In this document: one piece after another, positions 1 through 11,955 of the stretch
Numbering within the stretch: position 1 is the first letter of the stretch
Layout of the letters: the number at the start of each line of letters is the position of its first letter
Assembly: GCA_950097015.1 (NCBI GenBank)
Contig: CATNEN010000038.1
Coordinates: 2,997,501 to 3,061,500, forward strand
Origin: Macrostomum hystrix
Taxonomy: Eukaryota > Platyhelminthes > Macrostomidae
DNA length: 64,000 bases
Direction of reading: 5' to 3'
Program-made: the position numbers and the translations under genes
Notes under the pieces: generated by a model
Seen by the model: only the letters and a program-made list of their open reading frames with translations
What the model was told of the DNA's origin: nothing
Databases searched by the model: none

Positions 1-47
1 ACAGACACACAGACAGAGAGACAGACAGAAGGTAGACAGACACCCAG

Positions 48-135
<88 letters not shown>

Positions 136-180
136 GGCAGACAGACAGACATACAGACAAACAGACAGACAGACACCTAG

Positions 181-230
<50 letters not shown>

Positions 231-250
231 TAGACACCCAGGACAGAGAG
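1..250. repeat. CAGA/GACA tetranucleotide microsatellite
   Basis: Nearly pure (CAGA)n, interrupted by CACCCAGGA-type variants and a few single-base changes. It runs to within about 25 bases of the splice acceptor at 275-277, so it lies in an intron of the phosphodiesterase gene that begins left of the window. Confidence 0.95.
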
Positions 251-277
251 ACAGCCGTCACATTCAATGCTCCACAG

Positions 278-3200
278 GTGCTGCTGGACCTGGTTCGCAT
301 AACATTTGAGCACACGGAGAAGCTGGATTTGCTGGCGCACAATATTCTGCACTACATGTGCCTCATCACTCGCTGCACCTGGTGCCAAATTCTGCTGATC
401 GACGACCCGTCTTCAGCGGAGGTCAGGGTCTCAGGGCTGCTTGAGAAAATCTTCAGTTAAATTGCGGGCTATCTGTTATTTCATCAAGTTTCGATTCAAA
501 GCCAGATTAATGACTAGGTAGGACAAACCGGTTTTGATTGACTGGGTTAGGGTTCACTCAGGCGTGTGCTCTTAGCTTCCGTCCATTAATTTCTGACCTT
601 CTCACCTCACCTTAATGACTCACCTTCCGTTAATTTTGTAGGGCTCATTCGACCGTGTGTTTGAGCTTCGCACTGAGGAGACTGAGGGCGCTGATAAAAG
701 TGCGGACACAGGCAGGTGAGTCAGCGGTTTTTGTAACTACGAGCTCGATTAGAAAATTGGGAAAACAATACTATTTTGCCCGATATCAGTATAGTTAGAA
801 TCGCAGCAAGATATCCACAGCTAGAATCGCAGCTAGTTACGCTGCTAGAATCGCATCAAGATATCGAAGCTAGAATCGCAGCAAGATATCGAAGCTAGAA
901 TCGCAGCAAGATATCGAAGCTAGAATCGCAGCAAGATATCGAAGCTAGAATCGCAGCAAGATATCAAAGCTAGAATCGCAGCAAGATATCGAAGCTAGAA
1001 TCGCAGCAAGATATCGAAGCTAGAATTGCAGCAAGATATCGAAGCTAGAATCGCAGCAAGATATCCACAGCTAGAATTGCAGCAAGATATCCACAGCTAG
1101 AATCGCAGCAAGATATCCACAGCTAGAATCGCAGCTAGTTACGCTGCTAGAATCGCAGCAAGATATCGAAGCTAGAATCGCAGCAAGATACGCAGCTAGA
1201 ATCGCAGCAGGATATCCAAACTAGACTAGAATCGCAGCAAGAGCAGCACCTTCTGCTGTGGAAAATAACTTAAATTTCAGTACCAGCAAACTTTTAGCAT
1301 TTACAGGAGCAGAAAGGTCTAGGCTTTATCATATTTGCTTTTTGCATTTTTTCTACAAGCCGCATGTGGTTACAAATTCGTAAACTCAGAGCAGTGTTTC
1401 CCACCTGCTCCAGGCTCCTAATCAGCGGCGAGATTGTCCAGCAGGTTATATGCTGCGGTGCCCCGGTCATCATCGCCGATGCCGCTGGCGACCCCAGACT
1501 GACGGTGAGTTCCCAGGATGATTCCGACTTCCCCAATTGATTGCCGACTGCCCCATGATGTGTTGATTCCTGTAATCCGGGACTATGGACTTTTTAAGCT
1601 AAGTAAGATCGTAGCATGAGAAAGCTCTGAGTTTTATATCGATTGATTTAGGAGTTTTTTAGACGGCCACGATCTCTAGACTGTAGGAGTTGGGATCTCT
1701 AGACTGTAGGAGTTGGGATCTCTAGACTGTTGGAGTTGGGATCTCTAGACTGTTGGAGTTCGGATCTCTAGACTGTAGGAGTTGGGATCTCTAGATTGTT
1801 GGAGTTCGGATCTCTAGACTGTAGGAGTTGGGATCTCTAGATTGTTAGAGTTGGGATCTCTAGACTGTAGGAGTTGGGATCTCTAGATTGTTGGAGTTCG
1901 GATCTCTAGACTGTTGGAGTTGGGATCTCTAGATTGTTGGAGTTCGGATCTCTAGACTGTAGGAGTTGGGATCTCTAGATTGTTAGAGTTGGGATCTCTA
2001 GACTGTAGGAGTTGGGATCTCTAGACTGTAGGAGTTGGGATCTCTAGACCGTAGGAGTTGGGATCTCTAGACTGTAGGAGTTGGGATCTCTAGATTGTTG
2101 GAGTTGGGATCTCTAGATTGTAGGAGTTGGGATCTCTAGATTGTTGGAGTTGGGATCTCTAGATTGTAGGAGTTGGGATCTCTAGATTGTTGGAGTTGGG
2201 ATCTCTAGACTGTTGGAGTTGGGATCTCTAGATTGTAGGAGTTGGGATCTCTAGATTGTTGGAGTTGGGATCTCTAGACTGTTGGAGTTGGGATCTCTAG
2301 ATTGTTGGAGTTGGGATCTCTAGACTGTTGGAGTTGGGATCTCTAGACTGTTGGAGTTGGGATCTCTAGACTGTTGGAGTTGGGATCTCTAGACTGTTGG
2401 AGTTGGGATCTCTAGATTGTTGGATTTGGGATCTCTAGACTGTAGGAGTTGGGATCTCTAGATTGTTGTAGTTGGGATCTCTAGATTGTTGGAGTTGGGA
2501 TCTCTAGATTACTGGAGTTGGCATCTCTAGATTTTTGTAGTTGGGATCTCTAGATTTTATTTTTCCTGATTAGTTCTGACAAATTTAGATCAATAAATTT
2601 TCTCCTCACCGAATGGGACTTTCATGTTTGGGAAATCCGGCCCGACATTCCTGGCTTAAAGTGTGAATTTAAGGGCTAGAATGCTAGAAAAGCTTTTTTG
2701 TGTAATTTGATCTTTCCGGGTTAAAAAATCTCTAATTTGATCCGGGGCGTGGCATCAATCCTGACCTATCTAAATCCAATCCTGACCCATCTAAATCCAA
2801 TCCTGACCCATCTAAATCCAATCCTGACCCATTTAAATCCAATCCTGACCCATTAAAATAAAATCCTGCTCAATCTGAATCCAATCCTGACCCTTCTAAA
2901 TCAAATCCTGACCCATCTAAACCCAATCCTGACCCATCTAAATCCAATCCTGACCAATCTAAATCTAATCCTGACCAATCTAAATCTAATCCTGACCAAT
3001 CTAAACCCAATCCTGACCCAGCCGGAGGAGCAGTCCCGCATCCAGTCGCTGCTCTGCCTGCCAGTCCGCAACTCGCGATCCGAGCCGTCCGGCCTCTGCC
3101 TGCTGATGAATCCGGCGGACGGTCGAGCCTTCAGCGAGTCGGACGCCATCCTGGCTGAGGCATTCGCCCTGTTCTGCGGCCTTGGCATCCACAGCGTCAG

Positions 3201-5895
3201 GCAGCGCGAGCGAGCTGAAACGGAGCAGCGGCGACAACGCGTTGCCTTGGAGGTGCTCGGCTACCACGCCTCCGCCGGCCCGGATGAGGCGCGGAGGCTA
3301 GCTCGCAGCCTGGTGCCCTCGGCGCGCTACTTCGGCATCGACCAGCTGGGATTCGACGAGTTCAGGTGCGAATGATCGATAAACTGAAGTCCTGGCTTTG
3401 GTCTCTGATTTTATCTGAAATTCGGATGGTGGGTGGCGGAGCGGTTAACGCTTTTGCCCCTCGCACCAAGGTCCCTGAGCTCGATTCCGCGGCTAGGCCA
3501 CATTCATCTAGGACGCAGCCGCGGAGAGAAGGCTTGGGGGCTTGTCGTGCAATTTACGCCCTTGAGGGCCAACCTCCAAGGCACAGTGAGAGTGTACTCT
3601 GCCTGGCGATGAGAAAGTCAGGGCAGATGTACACACATGGGTGAGTGTGTGCCTGCGTACAGTATCTGTGTGCAGTGTGTGCTCAGGAGTCAGCGAAACG
3701 GGCAGAAATGCCTCCTCGCTGGCTGCGGGTCTAGTGTCGCCAAATGATGTGCGATTGCCTGCAGGCCTGCTGCAGTTATTATTATTATTTTACTCTCAAT
3801 TCATAGCTGCCTAGATTTATCTATAGATCCAGATTTCGCTTTTACCTTCTCATCGGCAAGCCTCTCGGACAGCGACACCCTGCTGTGCGGCATCAAGCTG
3901 TTCCAGGAGGCCGGCCTGCTGTCCGCCTTCCAGCTGGACTATCGAGTCTTCTGCCGCTGGCTGCTGTCGGTGAAGAAGAACTACCGGCCCGTGGCCTACC
4001 ACAACTGGAGGCACGCGTTCAGCGCTGCCCATTGCGCCCACTACCTGATCAAGGTGAGCCTCCGTCAATCTCAAGAGAATCTACAGACAGATTCTCCAAG
4101 GAGATTCCAATCCTTCAGATGTACATACCTGTGTGTGCCTAGTGTCTAGTGTCACCAAATAATGTTTATTTTTATTATTAATTTTTAAAGGGCTATACGG
4201 TGATAGCGGACCCTTAGACAGTGAGGAGGAAATTCTGCCCGTTTCGCTGACTCCTGAGCACACACTGCACTCAGATACCTTACGCTGGCACACGCGCACA
4301 CAGGTGTGTACATCTGCCCTGACTTTCTCATCGTCAGGCACTGTACACTCTCACTGTGCCTTGGAGATTGGCCCCAAAGCCTTCTCTCTGCGGCTGCGCC
4401 CTAAATGAATGTGGCCTCACCGCGGAATCGAGCTCAGGGACCTTGGTGCGAGAGGCAAACGCGTAAAACCGCTCTGGGACTCACCCACTGGCCATAGCTC
4501 TCACTGCCCTTCACCAGGTACTGTAACATTTAAAAGTTAAAATTGCTTGTCACCTGAGACTTACATGTCTGCTCCCCACAATTGGAGCTCAGAAGTCGCC
4601 AGAGCTGAGCAGTCACCTGTCCAAGCTTGAGCAGCTGGCTGTTCTCATCGCTGCTCTCTGTCACGACCTGGATCATCGCGACCTGAGCAGTCTGGACTGT
4701 CCGCCAGGGCTGAGTCCGCTGGCCAACATGTACTCATCCTCGCTGCTGGAGAGCCAACACTTCAGCCAGTGCATCATGCTGCTGTCACTGGAGGGTTGCG
4801 ACATCCTGTCCAGACTGCCGCAGAGCCAGTACAGCCGCTGCATCGGCGTCGTAGAAAAGTGCATCCTGGCCACGGATCTAAGGCGACACTTCGAATCAAG
4901 GCGAGTGCGCATGCGCTCCACATTCATTTGTTGCGCAGCCGCGGAGAGAAGGCTTGTTGGGGACTTATAGGCAAACCACCACCCCGATGCCTGAGAATGA
5001 AAAAGTCAGGGCATTTGTACACCCCTTTGTCGGCTGGAGGTCTATTGTCACCAAGTGATGTGTCAGTAGGCTCTCGCTCCAAAGGTTCTGAGTTCGCATG
5101 CGAGGGCCACAGAAGTGGATGAGTGGATGGCCCGGGCAGTATTAGGAAATGAAGGTAGCAGGTGAAGCTGAGCAGTGTCGAGTAGGAAAAGATAGTGGCT
5201 TCCAGTGATGGGCTCACAATGCACCTGCTCAGCTGTAATGGCTTCCAGGAAAAATTGATTGACTAATTCAGGATAAATAGCGCTTTTTAAACTGAACCTG
5301 TACGCTCGGTTTCAGACTGGAGCTGCAACAGCTGATGCGCAGCCACCAGCAAGGCTTGGATTGGAGCAGTCAGAGACAGCGCGACCAGGTGCTTGGCCTC
5401 ATCATGACCTGCGCTGATCTCTGCGCTGCTGCCAAGCCGTGGCCTCAGCAGCGCCGGGTAGCTCAGCTGGTGTCTGACGAGTTTCAACGGCTGAACAACT
5501 CCGTAGATACCATGACGGGCCTGAAGCAGGATGTGAGTCACTGAACATTGCTTGTCGACAAAGATTTCACCCAAATTAACTTCTCGCCAATGAATATCGT
5601 TCTCCAACAGGACGCAATCGAGAGTGGAGCCAGTAGAAACGGCCTGCTACCCGCACTGCAGTTGTATTTTATCGACTCAGTCTGTTTGCCAGCCTTTGAG
5701 GTCGGTGCAGCTCTGAGATCAAGTATTCGAGTATTTTGCATTTCGTGCCTATACACGATTTATTCGGCGAGCTCGTCCCACAATTCCTTCCAGTTGCTGA
5801 GCTCACTCTGCAGCAACCTGGATGAGCTCAGGCAGGGCTGCCTTAACAACAGGGCTGAATGGGAGACTCTGGCGGCCGAGGGCACGGGATGTTAG
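278..5895 (+). CDS. Cyclic-nucleotide phosphodiesterase, PDE11/PDE5-like (3' part, 9 exons)
   Basis: Hydrolyses cAMP and/or cGMP to the 5' monophosphate (family knowledge; substrate preference not readable here). Phase-consistent exons: 278-421, 642-715, 1414-1504, 3022-3365, 3861-4053, 4593-4900, 5316-5532, 5611-5700, 5794-5895. They give 520 codons plus TAG; the 5' end lies left of the window. The first four exons carry GAF sequence, including ADAAGDPRL near 1480. The catalytic domain has the metal-binding HNWRH at 4000-4014, CHDLDHR at 4659-4679, the later metal aspartate at 5416-5418 and the nucleotide-clamping glutamine at 5659-5661, so it looks competent. The usual Gly after HDLDHR is Asp. 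The C-terminal NNRAEW block resembles PDE11. The intron at 4901-5315 appears to use a GC donor (AAG|GCGAGT); all other donors are GT. Exact first-exon donor is inferred from phase. PDE11 versus PDE5/6 assignment is moderate. Confidence 0.88.
794..1245. repeat. 25-bp minisatellite in a PDE intron
   Basis: Tandem units of GCTAGAATCGCAGCAAGATA plus TCGAA, with a TCCACA variant and a shortened GCTAGTTACGCT variant at both ends. Spacing of TAGAATCGCA is 25 bases. It lies wholly in the intron between exons 642-715 and 1414-1504. Confidence 0.95.
1668..2556. repeat. 23-bp minisatellite in a PDE intron
   Basis: About 38 units of a 23-bp repeat containing GGGATCTCTAGA and ending TAGGAGTT or TTGGAGTT. 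The palindrome TCTAGA occurs in nearly every unit. Two subtypes (GACTGTAGG and GATTGTTGG) alternate irregularly, which suggests higher-order duplication. Confidence 0.95.
2753..3021. repeat. 21-bp minisatellite abutting a PDE splice acceptor
   Basis: Units of AATCCTGACCCATCTAAATCC with a 21-bp period. The last unit runs directly into the acceptor CAG at 3019-3021, so the repeat supplies the pyrimidine-containing tract and TCTAAA-type branch-like sequence of that splice site. Confidence 0.93.
3429..3794 (+). repeat. SINE family A, copy 1 (tRNA-derived)
   Basis: The head resembles a tRNA promoter: an A-box-like TGGCGGAGCGG near 3433 and a B-box-like AGCTCGATTCC near 3480. A body of about 250 bp shared with the other copies follows (CAACCTCCAAGGCACAGTGA, CAGGGCAGATGTACACAC), and the tail is ATT-rich. 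It lies in the intron before exon 3861-4053, in sense orientation. Confidence 0.8.
4155..4495 (-). repeat. SINE family A, copy 2
   Basis: Reverse-strand copy of the same element: GTGTGTACATCTGCCCTGAC at about 4301, the reverse-complemented B-box region (GGAATCGAGCTCAGGGACC) near 4430 and an AT-rich tail near 4160-4190. It lies in the intron after exon 3861-4053, opposite in orientation to copy 1. Confidence 0.8.
4917..5110 (+). repeat. SINE family A, partial and diverged copy
   Basis: Shares GCGCAGCCGCGGAGAGAAGG (near 4935), AAAGTCAGGGCA with a following GTACAC, and TGTCACCAAGTGATGTG with the fuller copies, but lacks the tRNA-like head and has internal deletions. It lies in the intron with the GC donor. 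Confidence 0.65.
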
Positions 5896-6589
5896 AACTG
5901 TTGCTAGACTGAAGTAAAATCATATGCTTGATAATTGCTACTAATAATTGCTACTAATAATAATACTAACAAAGCAAGCACTGCCTTAGTATACTCATAG
6001 TTTAAATAAGTTAACTTACTAATGTTGGCTCCTCTTTTCAAGATAAACTTTTTGCTTTGCATCAAATCAGTTCAAGCCAAAAACATGATTTTAACTTTGA
6101 TAGCTCGAGTTAGCATAATATAGAAATTTATCCGATATTAGGGACGAGGCTTTTGATAAGAAAAGTACTTCGAAGACCCGGAGTTTTAAATAAGTCGAAG
6201 ACTAAAAGAAGGACATGTGTCAGTAGTGCGCGGTTTATTTCTCATCGCACAGCTTACTTCTAGTAGTATACATATACGTCGATGATGCGCATGTGGTTAA
6301 GTACATTAGCTTCTGCGGCATGGGCGGAGGTAGATTCCGCCCCTGAGTTTATTTTCTTTACTGCTTAAATATGTGAAGCAAAGCAATTGTTTTCAGCACA
6401 TTGCGAGGTGATGATCTCAAAAATCAAAAGCTGTTGCGCAGGGAGAAAAACAAAGGATAGTTTTTTTCAAAGTCTTCTTGCTATTTTCTACAGAAGCCTA
6501 CAGGCAAGAGATAGAAGTTTTGAAAGTTTGCTTTTTGGCAAAAACACATTTTGTCGGCGTTGTCACAGCAATGTGATTTTGTCCAGCGG
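5896..6589. other. Convergent intergenic region, no gene seen
   Basis: AT-rich sequence between the phosphodiesterase stop and the stop of the minus-strand gene. TTTATT at about 6235 and 6350 reads AATAAA on the minus strand and could serve the minus-strand gene. No clear AATAAA follows the phosphodiesterase within 300 bases. Confidence 0.5.
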
Positions 6590-9500
6590 TCAGTTGCCCA
6601 TGGAGCGAGGCTGCGGTTCCTCTTTCTTGAAGATGTCCATCAGTTCGTCAAGCACCGTGGCCACCTTCTGAGGATTTCGCTCGCTTAGGTTAATTCCCTT
6701 GACCATCTGGCGCTTGACCTTGGGCTGGACGCGAGTTTTCGCGTCGGCGGTCGGGATGTCCTCGTACGGATCAAACAACGGGTTGAAGAAGCCCTTCACG
6801 CTGCTATACCTGAATATTTTAATAAAGCAGGGCTAGGATTTTTTTCTGATTTTAATCTAAATAGTTCAAGAGTTTAAGAATTCTGCGGCAGGCTTATGCT
6901 CGCAGCTTTGGTGTTTTAAAGAATAGGTGTTCAGTGGCATCTAAGACAAATATTTTTGCAGGACCGCCAACAGCTGCCCCGCTCAAGCTGCTACTCACTT
7001 GTCCTTTAGCGACTTGAAAACGTTCAATCGAGTCTTCACCTCGTCGAAAATGCTCTCGCTGCGGCCAACCATGGCGCGCCATCCGGGCACCACCCGGTCT
7101 ATATTCTTGGCGTTGATGCGGTCCTTGCCCAGCAAGTCGTCCACGTTGCTACCAGCCGCCTCGGCGTCGCGCGCGAGTTTCTCCTTGAACTCAGAGAAGC
7201 TCACCACTGGCACCGCCTTCTCTAGCCCCACCTGGGAGTTCTTCCTTTGCTTTTTGCCCGCCTTCGGTTTCGGAGCCTTCGAGGCAGCCGAACTGATGAC
7301 AGGAGCTTCCGTGATGGCCTGTCCAAGCAGCTGGAAGCGCTGGTTAAGCTCCTCGCGCCGGTCCTTGACAAAGTCGTACTTGATTGGCCCAATGTAAATC
7401 TTCGTGACGTTGATTCGCTCGGCCAGTTCGCGACCAGGCACCAGGGAGCGCGGATAAGGCGAAATCGGATTGCGCTTGAGGTGCTCCTTCTCGAAGCAGT
7501 ACTCCAGGTAAATGTTGTCCTCATTGATAAAGCGTATATTCTTGATGATTGCATCAGGTTTGATCTTCTTCTTGATCTTCTTGGACTTTTTTTCTTCTTT
7601 GGCAGCTGTATTAAAAATGGCGATTGTTCTGACACGGATAGACCGTTGAGATTGACCCTATAAGAAGTGACACCTATGCCAGTTGGGCCAGGTGTGAACA
7701 GCCAGTGGCACAGTCGCATCCAAATGCGGTGTACAGCCAGTCAGTCCATAGACTGGAGGTGGCCACTCCCACCCGAATATCCACCCATATAATGCTGGCA
7801 CCCTTCTCAATCCACAATAAATTACGAGCTATATGTACTTTTACTTTATTCCACTCACAGGAACCTGCTTTGTTCTCCGTAATGCTTGTTGTTGGCAGCA
7901 GCACCTGGGGATATGGCACACCCAGCGCCTTATCGCCGAAAATCCACTCCCTCCGTCGGTTCATAATCAGGCTCATCTTTTTTAGTTTGAACTTCGCCTT
8001 CATTTCTTTGTCGGACAGGATGAAGTATGAAGCGTCCATCACCTCGTCATCTGACTCTGGCTGTGTGATGAGTTTTTATAGTGGGAGAGTCAGCTAAGTC
8101 GAGATTGAGTTCTGCAACACAGGCTGAAGACATATAACTACACCAAGCCAATATGGAACAGATTTACAGCCAATGGCGCAGTCGCGGAAGCGAAGCCCAG
8201 GTTTTACCACACCCACCCCAAGTATGCTGGTACCGATTTTACAGTTTGGTCGTTCGGGTCTTAAGTCCAAAGTTAAATCAACTTTTCTGTAAGCTTAAAA
8301 CGAACCTATTTTCTGACAGATTGACAGCCTAGAAACGCAACAAAACATCATTCTGATCACTCAGATAGTTTTAGGACACCAGGCCTCACCTCTTGGGCCT
8401 CCTCTTCTTCCAATTCATCGCAAGCGGGCCCGCCGGTCGTTTCAACCTTATCGTAGCTGAGCGGATGCCCATTAAAGTCCGGGCCGCAAACCGTGTTGGT
8501 CTGGTAGCCAATGTCATCGCGGGGAACAAAGTTGCGAGGAGGCTCTAGCACGCCGAACTCGCTGCGAAATTGGAATTTGTCCTGCGGGCCCAACGGGTGG
8601 AACGAAAAGATGTAGGCCTGCGCATTTTTCACTGGGATATTGTTGGGCACCAGATTTCCAGCAGCGAATAGGCGGCTGTTCTGCTTCCAAGCCGAGTCCA
8701 GCAGTGACCGGTGCTCCTTGGCGCCATAGGGTGTGTCGCAATTCATATCGCCAAAGCTAGTCGAGCACTTGTTGCTGCGCTGGTAGGGGAAGTACAGTTC
8801 CATGTTGTCCACAGAGCTCTCTGTTATGTATATGCCGAACTTGAAGCTGAATTTTTTTAAAGCAAATGGATTTGTAGTTTCTTGAAATTTTGACTTATAT
8901 GGCGTTGTTAATAATTATCTGCTTGAAATATTGCACCCAGAAGAAAGTTGTTATTGTTTCCTAAAAACTGTAATCAAGAATGAATGGGTTGAGAAGCCTC
9001 ACCGCTGCTTGTTGTAGACTTGTCTCTTGCGATATTCCGGAAACCATCGCTCGAGCATGGTGTTGCAGATCTTCACCATCGTGTAGTCTGGCCCCTGAAT
9101 CTGAACGATCAGAAATTTGATCCATTTGAATTTGCCAACCTGTTTGTTTAGTATTCGATTGGTCATGAGGATGTAGCATTTGGACTTGCGAGAACATTTG
9201 CGAATGATAGCCGAGTGCTGCGGCTTCAGCAGGTTTAAGTTCTCGTCTGGAAATCAATTAAAAAGTACTTTTATTCAGTTACGTTTACAAGGCTTGTTTC
9301 TAGTTAATCCAAAGGAGTGAATCCTGTGGTTTCTGGCGCTATGAGAATATCTGTCCAAACTGTTGAAAACTTTTTAAATTAGTCATATGAAAAACGTGAC
9401 ATCCCAATCGGTAATTAAAGTTGCCCGAAGATCAAGAATAACTCAAACCTTTCAAGAACAGCAGGTACTCGCAAACCACCGGCTTATTATTTTGATGCCA

Positions 9501-10235
9501 CTTAGCGATGTTCTGGCCCAACTCCACAGCAAAATCGTGCTTCAACTTTTCGTCTGGTTTGAGGTCTGGTGGCACATCGCGCGGCGGGAAGGTCTCGCGC
9601 TGATCGGTGCTGGTCACTTCCTCCCAGTAAGGGCCGGGAAGTTTCTTATCTGTGAAGATGTGGGAATAGGGTGTCAGTTGTGTAACACAGCACTTCCAGT
9701 TTTCTAAAGGCTACAAATATACTTTACAACAGCCTTCGTTTCCTCAATTTTTCGCAATTGAAAGAAGCGAATAGTACACATATGGGCCTCCAGTAAGATA
9801 AATATGTGTGTGATATGATTTGCTTTTGCCGGCCATTTTATCTTCAATAGACTCATTTACCTCTACATTGCACAGCACAGGCTCACCTGACGTAAACATT
9901 CGCATGTTTCTTGGATCATTGAGCTTCTTTTCCAGGAAGGCCTGTTTCTTGGCAGCCTTGGCCGCATCATCATTGTTGGCGGCGTTGTTATTTTCCTCGT
10001 CAGGCTCGGTGATAAAAGCCGAGCCGCGGGCGCTATTGTTGCCCTGAGCGTTGAGGAGCTGGCATTCTTCTAGCTCCTGCAGATCCAGCTGGTTGATTTC
10101 TTGCAGTTTCTGAGAATCAGAATGCTGTGTGGTACCCAAGGGCTGGAAAATTTCCATGATCACGGTGGATGCTTCAAGTGCTGTAAATTGATTGTCGGGT
10201 AATTTTGCCAATTTAGTAACGTGTGGCGCTTGAAT
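6590..10235 (-). CDS. Unrecognised multi-exon protein
   Basis: I do not recognise this gene. Seven minus-strand exons fit GT-AG sites and keep phase: 10235-9887, 9649-9449, 9246-9003, 8846-8390, 8060-7859, 7605-6999, 6809-6590 (TGA at 6592-6590). Together they give roughly 760 codons. The 5' end is unsure: the open frame runs back to an acceptor-like TTTTTAG at 10236-10242, and the first ATG in frame lies near 10158, so an upstream exon is possible. The protein is soluble-looking, with no obvious signal or membrane segment. It has an acidic, Asn/Ala-rich N-terminal region, a central Trp/Tyr/Phe-rich region, an acidic EEEEAQE stretch at the end of the exon at 8390, then a lysine cluster (KKSKKIKKKIKP) and a C-terminal charged region. 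Composition and clean splice phases support a functional gene. Confidence 0.75.
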
Positions 10236-11955
10236 CTAAAAACTGTCTGCTTTAGCTTGAGAATTGCGGCAAGTTTTGGTCACATAGACACTTATAAGGG
10301 AAGCTTTTGCCATAGACTATTTTCCTGGACTACGCGTCATTCTTTTTGAGCAAATTAATCTTTAAACTATAATAAGCTGATTCCACTTTTGGACGGTTTT
10401 GGGCTAAAATAATGATTTGCACTTTTGAGTGCAAAAACTACGGTTTGCTAAAGGTTTGCTAAACAGAGCAGTTTTGGAGCAGCTTATAATGGGACTATCT
10501 TAATCGGTTCATTGTATTGGGATGTCCCCAGAATCCTTTGTAAATGCTACTTCGGATGTCATTAGCAGAGTCTTGATGGTGATTTCATTATGATGTGCTG
10601 TAGTCTGCTGAGCAGCCTCCAGGCAATCTGAGTGGTAAGTGTAGTCTAGGTACGGTTGGAGGGCTCGGGAGTGGGGAAATTTGCGGTTACCAGTGCACGC
10701 AAACTTCTACTCGCCACCCCCTCCTTGTTCTCTCTATCATTCCAGCTTTGTATGCGCACTGACTCACATTGCACTTTAATTGAGATTAGGTGCTATCGCT
10801 TCGGTTCGGAAGAAGACTGGCAGAATATCGCTCAAATGCTCCTACTATAAGTAGAGCACAGTCCGACGAATAAACGGGATGGTGTTTGCATGATTTTCAA
10901 AGTGTTCGCTTCAAGTATCCTATTCGAGCAGGCTAGTTTTCTTCGTGCGTTTAGAGTTTTAGTTTCCAGTTTGCAGTTTAGAATTCTGTCTTTCACCTTT
11001 CCTTTGTGTTCAGTCTAAAAGACAGAAACATGCTATTTCTCTAAGAACAAGATTCCTTGGGACTTAAAAAATTCCTCACTCCTGACCATCCATTGTGGGA
11101 AAACTTAGCAATCCAAGCCTGACTACCCGGTTGCTCCACTGCTACGAAGCATTCAGTGTTGAGGCCGGTAAACCCCCTCTGAGACTTAGCGTCCCCTGTG
11201 TTGGCTATTTTACCAATTTTGCGTGCCCTTATTTGTTTTACCAGTTGGTCCCTTCCCTGCTCTGCCATTGGCTGGCTCTTATTGGCTGAAAAGATTCAGA
11301 CAGGCGGGAATTCCGTGAGCGTGCAAAACTGCCATGAAAAAAAACGTTAAAAACGGCCCAAAAATACTGACACCCTAAAAACACCAACTAAATATTAACT
11401 AGTGAGGATAGCGACTAAGCTAAACCACACAGCGGCGATGTCTAACTTGTCACAGGACTGGGGGCTAGATACTAAGCCTAGTAACTAGTGACTCACTATC
11501 CAGTAGCTGTCTATCGAAACAGCGGACGCGGCTGTTGCCCGTCTATATATATCAGCGACGTTACCGGATGCCATGATAAAACTTCTAATGACGTCGCCCT
11601 CGGACTTCGGCGTTTGCCAATCATTCGTCTGAAAGACATCGAACGTCTTCGGTTTTTATAACCATTAAAGAATTTCACGTGTTTCTTTCAAAAATATTTT
11701 ACTTGCATGACTAATGACAAAAGGACCTTCTCACAACAAGCTTTGCAAAGTAACTGTAGAAACTAAAGGGCTTATCGTCCACGAAGGTAGAGGAGCAAAA
11801 ATTACCTAACAGAAATGGAGAAGAATGAAAAGTCGAAAAAACTATTTGTAAAAAAGAGAAAACATACCACGACAGTTAAATTGTCTTATTGCTTCGTGAA
11901 AGAAGCAACCTAGCTCCTAGATAATTACGGAAAAAAGTCTTTACGAACAGCAGCT
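10236..11955. other. Intergenic, no gene supported
   Basis: Lies between the 5' side of the unrecognised gene and the 3' end of the first methyltransferase, both on the minus strand. Short ORFs of 64-75 codons here show no recognisable domain. The promoter of the 6590-10235 gene probably lies here but I see no decisive element. Confidence 0.4.

Noticed and set aside
794-2556. CRISPR-like repeat arrays
   Set aside because: Units are contiguous tandem repeats without unique spacers, in introns of an animal gene.
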